A program made the translations under genes and the position numbers. This document shows positions 1 through 9,565 of a stretch of 25,908 nucleotides of DNA, in pieces. The DNA is from Chara braunii (taxonomy: Eukaryota; Streptophyta; Charophyceae; Charales; Characeae), in contig BFEA01000514.1 in assembly GCA_003427395.1 (NCBI GenBank), positions 620,193-646,100 on the forward strand, written 5' to 3'. Numbering within the stretch: position 1 is the stretch's first letter; each line of letters begins with the position of its first letter. The notes under the pieces were generated by a model, which worked only from the letters and a program-made list of their open reading frames with translations, had not been told where the DNA came from and searched no databases.

Positions 1-34
1 TCGTTATGCAGGTGTGTCTAGCCACTCTGACTAT

Positions 35-47
35 GCACACACACACA

Positions 48-105
<58 letters not shown>
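35..105. repeat. (AC)n microsatellite
   Basis: About 70 bases of nearly uninterrupted AC dinucleotide with one CAA interruption near position 50, ending in AGAGAG. Typical nuclear microsatellite. Confidence 0.95.
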
Positions 106-108
<3 letters not shown>

Positions 109-931
109 AGCAATTTTTGGGGTTGTGTCATGTTGACTGGTATCAGTCGAGGTGGTCTGCTCGAATGTGCTGTTTCTAGCAGCAATTTGGTATTATATGG
201 CTGCTCTCAGGATTTGGCAGCAACTGTTTTGCATGATCTAGAGCAATGTGTGGACGCTCTGACTGAAGTGTCACAAGGAGGATTCTTGCATTATGGAGAG
301 TTGGCCTACGCTGCACATCGATTTTGTATCCAGTTCTGTTGTCTGACGATTAGTACTTTGTCTGTGCAGTAAGTTGAGGACGTGGATCACTAACTATGTG
401 AAGCAGAGGAATGGGGTTATGAAGCCAAAAGATAGTTCTGAGTTTTATGCAGGTAATTTCTTCTTCCCCCCCCCCCTTCCACCCGCTTTCATGGTCTCTA
501 TCTTCTGCTATCATCCACTTTCTGTAACTGCATTCTTAGCTACATGGCTGTTGTTCTGATGTCAGAAGGTTGCTGTTTGTCTTATTCGTGGGGAGAGAAA
601 GATTGACAAACTTACTTACTGTGGAAAGCAAAAAGTTTGCAGTTTTAGGAAACACAGATCGTTGGAGGCACTTCCTATTGCTTTTGTTGATTCGTTAAGT
701 GGAAGAGTTTCGGTAGTGAAGTCTATTTATGTGAGAGTATACGGGAGCTATACGGGAGCAGACAGTTTCCTTGGGATCGAGGGGTCCCCAGGAACATGCT
801 TTACAGCATGTGCTCTCTACTCTGGTATCAGCCTATTGGACTCCCTGTTTGTCAGCATCAGCTCATCTTGTCATGAGGCCAAATGTGTTGACGCAAAAAA
901 GGCTAAGATGAGAATCGGTCTTTAATTGTTT

Positions 932-963
<32 letters not shown>

Positions 964-1913
964 TTTGTTTTTCCCTTTAAACAGGTCCTTATGGTCCTGG
1001 CTCCATATTCATTCTGGGGAGCGTCAGTCCGGTTCCTATTCCCCCCGACAAGTCATAAAAACAGTTTACATCACTGAACTCACCCACCCCCCCTTCCGTC
1101 TGGCCGAAGGATCCCTGAACAGCCTGTCTCTGAGTTTCCTCTCAGATCCTTCAAGCAGAATCTGTCAGTTAGACGATACAGCTAGAAACCCAAGGACCTG
1201 CTGTCTGAGTTGAGCTCGAAGGAACTCATGTCGCCCTGAAGTCCTGTTGCTCTTCCTGATCGGAAGTTGTCCTTCTCTGTGGGATCCACGAATTGTGCCA
1301 GTCCTTCCATCTGATTTGTAAGGCCTGAATCTCAGCTTCCCCTGAACATAACGCATGTGTTCTAATAGGTTGCTTTCTATTCGAGTACAATGTATATGCG
1401 TTCTGTCTGAACAGCTGGTATATTGGAATACAACACATATGCTTTCTATTTGAATCATCGATATTTTTTTTAACGCATGTGTTATGTTCGGTGGAAGATG
1501 GCACTAGTGATCTTGTGTAGACTGTTTGGGAAGGCATTCAATGGTTAGGACGAAGTATGTTTCAGTGACGGAAGAGCGTACGGGTATGGGCTCTTCATGA
1601 AGTAGCATCACAAGTGGTGGTGTGATGCGGTGCATGTTGCAGAGCAGCTATGGCGTCGGAATTGCTGAAGTGCATTCGTCTGAATATGTATGTTGCTTTG
1701 AGAAGTAACTTTGTCAGAGGCATCTTCCAGATTATAACCCCTCCAACGAGGTCTTGCATGTTTTTCAGAGATTTGGGCTTCTGGGCCACTTGTATGGCCT
1801 TCAGGATTCTGATTAAAGTTTTTGCTTCAAGGTGTGGAGAGGATCAACGGCATTTGTCGAAAGTTGTGCTGAGCGTTTGAATCGCTTGTGTGTTTTCTCA
1901 CTCTTGCTTGCAG
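106..1913. other. Unassigned DNA with a TTTA microsatellite
   Basis: No recognisable gene. The stretch holds short open frames of under about 105 codons with no family motif, a TTTA tetranucleotide repeat at about 930-966, and a polypyrimidine run ending in AAACAG near 984 that could serve as a splice acceptor. A second polypyrimidine tract ending in CTTGCAG at 1908-1914 directly precedes the ORF at 1916. Untranslated or intronic sequence of an unknown plus-strand gene is possible but unproven. Confidence 0.4.
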
Positions 1914-1915
1914 GG

Positions 1916-2515
1916 ATGTCGGCTGCAGGATATGCTGTGGAGGCATTTAAGAAACTACCACGGCGTCTGGATCCATTGACGCTGTCGTGCTCGAAGAATA
2001 AGAACGGCCTTGTGCGTTGCTCTCAACCGCCGCAGCCCTCACAGGCTGTGCTGGCCTCACAGTCGGTGCCATCACGGCAGCCTGTTCTGCAGTCGGAGCA
2101 CTCGTCAGCTCCATTGCACACCTCACCTCCTGTGCACACTTCAGCCTCTGTCCAGAGTCCGCAAACTGTCGTCGCTTCGCAACCCCTGCACTCGTCACAA
2201 ACTTTCAATTCGTTGAAGTCCATGCACCTGTTGCAGTGTATGCAGTCTGTTCAGACTGTGCAGTCTGCGGAAAACCTGGTACACGCCCAGGCTCTGCCTC
2301 CCGCGTTGACGGCTACTCCGTTGTCTTTGCTAACTTTGCCGACTGTCTGGCCTGTACAGCCTTTGCAGTCGTCATCTCCTTGGCAGCCTGTGCAACCTCC
2401 TCCTGCTCTGCAGTCGCTGGTCGTGCGGAGGGTTCCGGGTCTGAGCTTTAGAAATTTCCACTTTAACCGCGACGAGATTCTCAAGGGGCTGGAATGTGGG
2501 TTATCGTGTGCATAG
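1916..2515 (+). CDS. Ser/Gln/Pro/Val-rich repetitive hypothetical protein
   Basis: I do not recognise this gene. The frame is open from 1832, but the preferred start is the ATG at 1916, because a polypyrimidine tract ending in TTGCAG lies directly before it and looks like a splice acceptor. The protein would be 199 residues. The N-terminus (MSAAGYAVEAFKKLPRR) is followed from about residue 35 by a low-complexity region rich in Ser, Gln, Pro, Val and His. Phrases such as SQAVLA, SQSVPS, CMQSVQ and TVQSAE recur with a rough six-residue period. The tail (RVPGLSFRNFHFNRDEILKGL) is not repetitive. No signal peptide, membrane segment or enzyme motif is visible. The same DNA is partly open in other frames, including Cys-rich minus-strand frames, because of the CAGTC-like DNA repeat. 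It could therefore be a non-coding repeat. Confidence 0.3.
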   Translation: MSAAGYAVEAFKKLPRRLDPLTLSCSKNKNGLVRCSQPPQPSQAVLASQSVPSRQPVLQSEHSSAPLHTSPPVHTSASVQSPQTVVASQPLHSSQTFNSLKSMHLLQCMQSVQTVQSAENLVHAQALPPALTATPLSLLTLPTVWPVQPLQSSSPWQPVQPPPALQSLVVRRVPGLSFRNFHFNRDEILKGLECGLSCA

Positions 2516-2584
2516 GGTCATCTTTGACTCAACTCACGACCGGCGACCACTTATTAGAAATTCAACTCGAAGAAGTGCCGCCTC

Positions 2585-2707
2585 ATGGGGAATATCAGTC
2601 CCAGCGAAGCGTCTCTCTGTGCAGTCCTAGAACGCTTAGAAGCTTTAGATCATGATGATGATGAGCCGGCTTTGACAGCTCGTCGGCAACTTAGCTCAGC
2701 CGAATGA
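2585..2707 (+). CDS. Small unassigned ORF, possibly one exon
   Basis: A 40-codon frame starts MGNISPSEASLCAVLERLEA, continues through an acidic DHDDDE stretch encoded by a short GAT repeat, and ends at a TGA. That TGA overlaps an ATG in another frame (ATGA at 2704). The composition resembles a soluble helical segment more than random translation. Gly2 makes N-myristoylation conceivable, but Ser is at position 5 rather than 6, so I do not claim it. No homologue is recognised. It lies 69 bases after the stop of the repeat-rich ORF at 1916-2515 and could be another exon or a chance frame. Confidence 0.2.
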   Translation: MGNISPSEASLCAVLERLEALDHDDDEPALTARRQLSSAE

Positions 2708-4658
2708 AATTCGGATTTACCGAGTCAAGGCCGCAGCGAAGTCTGCTGTTATGCGGCCCTTGTTCAGGGGTTCGATTGCTTGAATTATGTCCACTGGGAA
2801 TGTGGTAGGTGTGCTTACGATGATGCGTTCGATAGCCGTAATCTCACATTTCTCTCATCTGGTCTTATGTTGCCTTCTATTCTTGTTTGCCTTCTATTCT
2901 TCTTTGGCATTTTTTCCACCTTTCATAGAAAATCAAACCAAGATCAAGTCAGTGTATTTAGGATAAGTGTGTTGCTTTTCTAAATGCCTCTAAACAGAGT
3001 TCCACATAGTCGTCATGGCCGGTACACGTAGGATTCCGGGCGTCTCCAGAGTCTTCATTTTTGGCTAGATTCTCTAATGAACTCGGCCTCAGTGTGCGAC
3101 CTGTGGCTGACATACACACATACGGTGCGGTAGCTGCCTTGTCAAGAGGCAGTTGCTGGGCGAACACGAGGGGATTAATTCTTTCTGTCACTCCCCGCTG
3201 TAGATGATGTCTACATTTTGAGTGGAGTCCTGTGATTAGACCACGTAAGCAGGAATCAGATCTGGACTACGGTGCGGTAGTTGCCTCGTCTTTCAATCAC
3301 CTGTCTGGAGAGTGTCCTAGCGTTGGGTAGGGGGGAGCTTGTGGTTGTAGTTGTGCCGCAGACTGCTTGTGGCTGCTTTTCAGCCATTATTCGCCCATTT
3401 CTTTTTTTTTTTGCGTGTTGCCTCCCCGCTGAGCAATGCGAACAACAATGGATTAACTCTATGGTGAACATGCCTGTACGCATTTGCATTTCTTTAAGGA
3501 GGCTATGGCCATGCGGCCCCTTTTTGGGTTCCCGATAGCAGTTGATCTTTTTGTGCTTTTAACCCGTTTGTCCGTAGTTTTAGAAAACCAATCGCCATTC
3601 TTGAAAGCGATCTGTGGACTGTTGTAATCGTTCTACAGTCTTCCACCCAGCATCGTCTTTTAGCTTGATTGATGTCTTCTCCGTATGTAATATTGTCTTG
3701 ACAGGTGATTCCGCCCGATCGCCAACGGATCGGTGAAAGTGCGGTTTTGGGTATTCACCGATACTGCTGTGATGTCCGGTTTGACGCTCTGTTCCTGGCT
3801 CCTCTTTGAAACATGTCTTTCCACCCTAGGATGATTCTGTCTTCTTAGTGCATATACCGTCGTGGCACAACATTGTCATCAACGCTCCTTTCATAAGGCT
3901 GCATCTCACCTAGGCACATTTTCGTTGGACCGTTAAGCTTGTTTGGGACTCCAATTTTCATGTTGACTATGTAAACGTAGTACGTACTGTCTCGTTCCCT
4001 TTTATTGCTACTACTATAACACAGGGCAGCATGGGGCCTTGCCTTGCTTTGCCTCATATAGCCCGCGCGAGCAGGACAATGCAGGGTCGATCCTGGAATT
4101 ACCAGCATGCCACGATTTGTGTCCGGATCTGAACTTCGATATCACCCCTATTTTCTTTGCCTTCAATGCTTCATGGCCGTACCGCTTTACCTTTTCCCTT
4201 TGTGGCCGTCATTTCTGAAGTTTTCTGATGTTGATTGATTCGTTCTTCCCAGAGTCCTGCGGACAGGAAACTGGTCAGGTTTGTTCTGCGGACGCGTCTT
4301 GTCATGGTTGCTCTCAAAATGAGGTCAACTGTACAGATGAGTGCAGCCTGGGTTTGGACATGTGTATGTCTTCTACCTCCTGATCGAAATCCTCCAGGCA
4401 GGTATCTGGCAATGCCTTTGCCTGCACACTGTTTTTCTTTCTCCGTCTCATACGTAAAATGGTCGATGCGCATGACGTTTACTCTCCGACTTTCCCTTCT
4501 GATGTGTGTCTGCACTGAAGAGGTTCTGTTTCAAGGATCGTCTTTGCTCTCTTATCTATACGCATTGTCGAAGACTACTGTCTGAGGGCACAAGATCTCA
4601 CAATTTCTCTACCTGTTTTGCTGCGGCCAGCAATCAAGTATTTAGGCCACTGCATTCT
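2708..4658. other. Unassigned DNA with a 23-bp direct repeat
   Basis: No gene is recognised. A 23-bp segment beginning TACGGTGCGGTAG occurs at 3121-3143 and again at 3268-3290 with two transitions. Short related phrases follow both copies, suggesting an old partial duplication. The remaining open frames are under about 120 codons and lack motifs. Confidence 0.4.
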
Positions 4659-4783
4659 ATGTCTTGCTGTCTGTATTTTTTTTCCCCGCTTTTCTCCACT
4701 CCTTTTTTTCAGGGTCATCCTAATCTTTTCTGTATCGTTCCAATTTTAACGGATGTCCCGAAGGATGCCTTGCTGTCTGTATT
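4659..4783 (-). pseudogene. U6 snRNA 3'-truncated retrocopy, chimeric, with target-site duplications
   Basis: Read on the minus strand from 4766, the sequence follows U6 snRNA. It shows the 5' hairpin (TCCTTCGGGA), then ACATCCGTTAAAATTGGAAC and GATACAGA, then an ATTAGGATG segment matching the ATTAGCATG of U6. The match stops after about 58 nt (near 4709) and runs into an A7 tract, then about 18 nt of unrelated sequence (GGAGTGGAGAAAAGCGGGG) and an A8 tail. The insertion is bounded by 19-bp direct repeats, ATG(T/C)CTTGCTGTCTGTATT, at 4659-4677 and 4765-4783 with one mismatch. A 5' end at the U6 cap site, 3' truncation, a fused unrelated tail, poly-A and long target-site duplications are classic signs of LINE-type reverse transcription with template switching. 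The ACAGAGA box has become ACAGAAA and the internal stem-loop is missing, so it cannot be a working U6. Confidence 0.85.
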
Positions 4784-5004
4784 ATTTCGAGATCTTTTCG
4801 TTTGTTCGTTGCCTTTTCTGGTGTCGATGTTACTCGTGAAATACACCTCGTAGAAAGCGACTATGTATTCGACTTTGCTTTGTTTGGTTTACCTCCCGAT
4901 CTCCTGTACGTCGTTTTGTCGGATGACTTCATTGTCCACGTGTTCGCACTGCTTGTTGGGCTACAACCATCATAGATTCAATTCCACTAAAACCGGACAA
5001 TCCT
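4784..5004. other. Unassigned DNA
   Basis: Nothing recognised; T-rich on the plus strand, with short frames only. Confidence 0.4.
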
Positions 5005-5110
5005 GGGTGGGTGGGTGGGTGCGTGGAGGGTGAGGGTGGTCAAGGGGTTGGGCGCAGGGGAAAGGGCGGAGGGGAGGGGGAGGGGGAGGGGGGGCTGGGG
5101 GGAGGGAGGG
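5005..5110 (+). repeat. G-rich tract with a (GGGT)4 G-quadruplex motif
   Basis: Positions 5005-5020 read GGGT four times. This matches the consensus for a very stable parallel G-quadruplex. Further G-runs of 3-6 continue to about 5110 (GAGGG, GGGGAGGG). The open frames through it are products of base composition. Confidence 0.85.
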
Positions 5111-6282
5111 TCCAGAGGAATGATGGACTTCCGAGTGTCTGCGTTTTTGTTCATTTCCTTCCGTTTTCACAAGGCCAACACTTTCTTAACGTGGCTCTTC
5201 CGTTCGCTGGATTTGGGATTCTTTGTCTTGTTTGATCTCACGATGCTGTAGCATATGCTGGGTGGGGCAGGACATGATTTATTATATGATTTCGATGCAG
5301 CTGAAGGTTTTTTTGCTCAGGATAAGATTTTCTGTTGATTTCGAGGCAGCTGAAGCTTTTTGCGCTGCTTTTCTGGTTACGATAGTGTCGTTAGGCTCTA
5401 TGTGAACCGTAGGATGCTCAGCCTAGCAGCCTGTGCCTTGTCAATCGGCCATATTCTATCGGCACTCAACGAGTGGGGTTGTTCTAGGCATGGCATTTCT
5501 TTCCTGTCCTTGCTGCTCTGCACAACACTGCCTGCCTATCTTTGCCCCTCCTCCCCTTCCCCCTCAGAGACACACTATGCATGGTCATGTGCATTGGAGC
5601 ACATACATGCAAGCGTGCCCATCTGCACGCACAGATACATAGATCAATCTAAACATCAGTGTGCACGCGAGCGTGCACCTCTTTACTGCTCTGTGCTTTC
5701 CTGTCATATGTAGAATGCGCCATCCTGTCCATTCCTAAAATTGTCGGATTTTTCACAGTAGAAATTACAGCATTATACGTCACCTTCGTGCTTCAGTGAG
5801 GGCCCGGCGTGGTTGTAGCTCCTCCTCCTCCTCTGCAGATACTTAGCTTCTTCTCAGCTTTTGCGTCTTCTTGCGATCTCATTGCCGATATACACAATTG
5901 TGGGTACGCATTTGGAATCTTCCAAGTGCTGCACAGTGTCCCTGCGGCGGCCACATTTTGGCTTACAGGGAAAAGTGCTGCCTCATTTTGGCTTACATTA
6001 TAGGGAAAAGTGCCGAGTGTCTGTTTCCAAGATCTTGGGAATGTCTTCACCGGTATGCCTTTTCTTTGAGGGAGATGATGGTGGCGCAATGAACCAGAGG
6101 TGGTATTTGCAAGCAGATGGCCCATTCAAGCAATGTGTAGGCCCCGGGCCGTGGCATTACGGTGAGGGCCCAAATGTGTGTCGTCCGCGATCAGATCATC
6201 TAAGGTAGGTAGAAGAGTAGTGTATGAGATAGGCCCATTGATTGTATTATTCCGATGATGTTTTGATTTTGTTGTTTTTATG
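5111..6282. other. Unassigned DNA with a short direct repeat
   Basis: No gene is recognised. A duplication of CATTTTGGCTTACA followed by GGGAAAAGTGC occurs at 5954-5981 and 5984-6015. The second copy carries a five-base insertion (TTATA-like) between the two blocks. Palindromic GGGCCC-containing phrases occur at about 5800 and 6140-6170. Confidence 0.4.
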
Positions 6283-6315
6283 TTTTTTTTTTTTTTTTTT
6301 TTTTTTCCATTTCAG
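6283..6315 (+). promoter_or_regulatory. Polypyrimidine tract and possible splice acceptor
   Basis: A T-run of more than 20 bases followed by CCATTTCAG resembles a 3' splice site. An ATG 28 bases downstream (6343) opens a 63-codon frame, MTTILRELRKVPQTRETTAR and onward, ending at 6534, with no recognised domain. Whether an exon exists cannot be decided from sequence alone. Confidence 0.25.
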
Positions 6316-6619
6316 GCAGTTGCAGGACGCTAGGAGCCGACCATGACTACAATTCTGAGGGAGCTGCGCAAAGTTCCACAAACTCGTGAAACGACAGCTA
6401 GGTTTTTGTACACGAATAAAGCCAGCAGTGTATCTGTAGAGTCCTCCCGATTCGGAATACCTTTACCTCGGTGTTCATTTCTTGGTCAAGAGCACAGGTT
6501 TGTGTGTCGCCCTTTTGCTAAAATAGCCCCATGATGCGAATCTTAGCGGTGGCACGCTTGTCTTTTTATTCAGTTCAAACTTCAAATAGGTATTATTATT
6601 CTGCAGTCTGTAAAGATAC

Positions 6620-7060
6620 GAGGTTGGGGTAGTGGAAGGGGGCTTGGGAAGGGAACAGAGGGGTTATTTAGGGGGGCGCAGGGAAGAGGGGGTGCAGGGG
6701 TAAAAGCGGGTCCCGGGGTGCGGGGGGGTTTAAGGGCATGTCTAGATCCTTCCTGGTAAAGCGTAAGGTGATCAAATATGCAGGGGGAAAAGGGGGCGAG
6801 GGGAGGGCATGTATAGATCATTCCTGGGAAAGGGTTTTCAAAGTGGAGAAATATGCAGCTGGAAAAGGGGGCAAGGGAGGGGAGCGGGGGAGGGGATGGC
6901 GTGGGAGGGGGGGGCGTGGGAGGGCATGTCTAGATCCTTCCTGGGAAAACTTTTATCTAAGTGGTGGAATATGCAGGGGGAAAAGGGGGCGGGGGGGGGA
7001 GGGGGAGGAGTGGGAAGGCATGTCTTCATCCTTCCTGGGAAGGTGGTGGAATATGCGGGA
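6620..7060 (+). repeat. Degenerate G-rich tandem repeat, about four units
   Basis: The phrase GGCATGTCTAGATCCTTCC (with variants), followed by TGGTGGAATATGCAGGGGG and then AAAAGGGGGCG, recurs at about 6734, 6806, 6923 and 7017. Unit length varies from about 70 to 115 bases as the G/GA tracts expand and contract. The many G-runs give quadruplex potential. Gly/Trp-rich plus-strand frames and Pro-rich minus-strand frames here follow from the repeat and are not called as genes. Confidence 0.85.
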
Positions 7061-7944
7061 TCTGGTAGATACCCTGATCAGCGTTGGGTAATAACCCTGG
7101 AAGTTTCGAGTCTGTGTTATGTGGTAGAATTGAATGCGATTTCTGTTCTCCTTATCCATTTTGCCGAAATGGATTTAAGGACCTTGCCGGGCGATGACAC
7201 CTTGGCGAGGTATGCCTTAGAAGCTCGATTGCACTGCTGGACTGGCTGTGCGCATCCCAGAAGATGTGACGTCACGGATTTATGGACGCTCTTGGCTGCG
7301 ATGTTTTCTGGCACGCTCTCTTTTCTTGTCCATGTGTGGTTAACCGTAGCTTAATCTTTGCGTTTTTTTTCTTTTTCTTCAGACGGATAGTTCTTTTTCT
7401 TCTGTCCTTAGTGATTGGCAGTGCATGCAGCAACTTTTTATATGCTCATGCCGCAAATGATGATGCCATTGCACTGATGGACCGTAGCTGAGGAGGTGCG
7501 GACGATTACCACGGTTGCAACATTCACGAGGGGCCCTCGAATCGTCACGAGGTTCGTGTAGGTTGTGGTAGGTTGATCCATTAGGAGCTTGGGATGGCTG
7601 CCATCTGCTCTTGATAGGGTGGATAGGTGTATTTTGCTGGTTCCCGTTAATCTTCTTTCCCCTTCAACAGCGTCCTCCACATCGATCCCGTCTCCCACGC
7701 CTCAACCGACTGTTTTCTCCAACACAGCAATTTGTCACAAGCTGTCTGCCGCACACGGATCGGCGCCACCAAGCATGTGAACACATGAGAAAGCTGAGCA
7801 CTCACTGGATGCTTCAGCTCGCAAAGCGCTACAACAGCATAGAAGACACCAGCTCATTCAACTCAACATAAGTCTTCCGCTCGCCGCGGTATTCTCATGA
7901 ACTGAATGACATGCTGCGAAAGTGGGGGAAGGAGGCGAGGAGTA
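7061..7944. other. Unassigned DNA with one short coding-like frame
   Basis: No recognised gene. A frame at 7170-7354 (MDLRTLPGDDTLARYALEAR and onward, 61 residues) has a plausible soluble-protein composition. It contains a palindromic TGACGTCA at about 7267, identical to a CRE/bZIP site. A pyrimidine tract ending TTCTTCAG at about 7366-7382 could be a splice acceptor. None of this is enough to call an exon. Confidence 0.35.
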
Positions 7945-8262
7945 CAGAAAGCGTAAAACTGTGAGGGAGGCAAACCTCGGTAGCTGGTGGAAGAGATGCC
8001 AGGTTTGAGCAGTCGTCAAAAGACTATGTGCCTGGGGAAAGCGTAAAACTGCAAGGGAGGCAAGCCTGCGTAGCTGGTGGAAGAGATGCCAGGTTCGGGA
8101 ACTACGTGGCAGCAGCAGGTTTGAGCAGTCGTCTAAAGACTGTGCCTGAGGAGGGAGGCAAGCCTGGGTAACTGGTGGAAGAGATGCCAGGTTAGGGAAC
8201 TAAACGGCAGCAGCAGGTTTGAGCAGTCGTCAAAAGACTATGTGCCTGGGGAGCTCATGGTG
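7945..8262 (+). repeat. Imperfect 90-100-bp tandem repeat, about three units
   Basis: Units start near 7945, 8038 and 8150 and share GCGTAAAACTG, AGGGAGGCAAGCCTG, TGGTGGAAGAGATGCCAGGT and TTTGAGCAGTCGTCAAAAG. Units two and three carry an extra GGGAACTA...GGCAGCAGCAG insertion. Partial TTTGAGCAG-type units continue to 8530. No long ORF crosses the array, so it looks like a non-coding minisatellite or a regulatory or LTR-like region. Confidence 0.8.
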
Positions 8263-8300
8263 GAGGGGATGGCAGGTTCAGGATCTAAGCAGGCTTGCGC

Positions 8301-8592
8301 AGGCAGTTAATAAAAGGAGTTGTTCTTTGCCGCAGAAGGATCATACTAGTTCTTTGGTGTGAGGCTGCGGTCGTCGGGTATCCAGTCTGTGCTCAGGAAC
8401 AGAAACTCAACAGTAGCAGCAGGTTTGAGCAGTCATGAAAGAGACTATGTGCCTCGGTGTGCTGACGGTGGAGGAGCGGTCATGAAAGAGAACAGGATCT
8501 AGGCAGCTGCAACAGGTTTGAGCAGGCAGTTATAAAAGGACTATGTAGTTGTTCGTTGGTGTGAGGCTGCCGGTCGTCGGATATCCAGTCTG
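8301..8592 (+). promoter_or_regulatory. Duplicated TATA-containing promoter-like module
   Basis: Two copies of the same module occur at about 8301-8389 and 8523-8592. Each starts CAGGCAGTTA, carries a TATA-like element (TTAATAAAAGG at 8307-8317, TATAAAAG at 8531-8538), and continues 25-40 bases later into TTGGTGTGAGGCTGC, GGTCGTCGG and TATCCAGTCTG. The layout resembles a core promoter plus transcript start that has been duplicated, for example in an LTR or a gene 5' region. A plus-strand frame open from 8565 to 8882 follows. Promoter activity is inference; the duplication is directly visible. Confidence 0.35.
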
Positions 8593-8671
8593 CTGCGAAC
8601 ACCTATCGCTCAACACTGTCGCTTACTGAGGCGGAGTCGATCAGCATAGCAGGAGATGTGAATGCCAGCTT

Positions 8672-9565
8672 TCAGAGTTTTGAAGCATTGTATTTGGATA
8701 CTGCTGGAGGAGAACTCTTATCTGGAAAACCTCCGAATGGATGGACCAAGAATTTGAAGCTATTTCTCATGTCGGAGGGGAACATGGACATCGGTTGGGA
8801 TCTTGCATTAGCGAAGACTGAAGCAGTGCTGAGGAGTTCACGAGGAAAACTTGGGAAATTGTTCAGAAAAAGGTTTCTTTGACTCTGGTGCATCTTGGTA
8901 TCTGACCCAAAGGGTTGTTGGCCTCTTTCGATGGCCTGGGGCACAGAGGATGGGCGATATTCATTCATATAGTAATACACGAAAAGAGCTGGGGCTGGCT
9001 CGTTCGATTGCGCACGGGAAATAGAGGTCGAGATATGCCCACCAGAGCGGAGGGTGATAAGAGAGAGTGTTATTACCCGGGCAGCGTGGACATATGTGTG
9101 CCATCTTCTTCCAGACAGACGGAATTCGTCGTGTGGGGAAAGTGGCCGGCTTACGCAGGTTGTTTGAGTGAAACACTCCAGATCTCCTTGGAGGAAGAGA
9201 CGCGGAAGGAAAGACGAGACTCCAGATCTCCTTGGAGCAAGAGAGGGAGGGAGAGCGAGGGCGGGGGCTGATATTTGGTGGTGACGTGGGATGTTGGTAT
9301 GAGGCATATTACTATCTTCGCAGCTGTTTTCGTAAAGCGCAGTGCGTGGAAGCTGTATTAGGCAGAAGCGTGGTTTGGAGAGTGGAAGACCTGCCAGCAA
9401 CAGCTCTGAAATCAGGTAGGCGATTCTTCTTGCCTGCCGTGAACGGTGCGGCTCTCTTTGTGAGGAAAGGAATGGACGCGAGGCATGTGGGAGTGGAATG
9501 CCATCTTTTTTTCCTCTTTTTTTTTCAAAACCTGGTGTCCAGTGCCTTGCCAGAGGAGAGAGCAT
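8672..9565 (-). CDS. Long unassigned ORF (297 codons), strand uncertain
   Basis: This is the longest ATG-initiated frame in the window and I recognise no domain. The translation is rich in Ser, Pro, Arg, His and Leu and poor in Asp and Val, a pattern often seen when the real coding sequence lies on the opposite strand. Near the N-terminus, EKKRGKKDG is encoded by the complement of a plus-strand pyrimidine tract (about 9507-9528) that looks like a splice acceptor region. On the plus strand the frame 8565-8882 (LYLDTAGGELLSGKPPNGW and onward, ending FRKRFL) has the more protein-like composition, although its conventional start would be GTG and no ATG precedes it. One strand may encode an exon; I cannot decide which. 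Confidence 0.2.
   Translation of the reverse strand: MLSPLARHWTPGFEKKRGKKDGIPLPHASRPFLSSQREPHRSRQARRIAYLISELLLAGLPLSKPRFCLIQLPRTALYENSCEDSNMPHTNIPRHHQISAPALALPPSLAPRRSGVSSFLPRLFLQGDLECFTQTTCVSRPLSPHDEFRLSGRRWHTYVHAARVITLSLITLRSGGHISTSISRAQSNEPAPALFVYYYMNEYRPSSVPQAIERGQQPFGSDTKMHQSQRNLFLNNFPSFPRELLSTASVFANARSQPMSMFPSDMRNSFKFLVHPFGGFPDKSSPPAVSKYNASKL

Noticed and set aside
2023-2484. Cys-rich minus-strand frames (CEGCGG, CKGCTGQ)
   Set aside because: They are the complement of the CAGTC-like repeat in the plus-strand ORF and have no zinc-finger spacing I recognise.
4970-5251. Gly/Arg-rich and Pro-rich frames across the G-rich tract
   Set aside because: Base composition alone explains them; several frames are open at once.
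8485-8496. GAACAGGATCT, part of the U3 snoRNA conserved region
   Set aside because: Only an 11-base match inside a local repeat (related phrase at 8276); no flanking U3 sequence.
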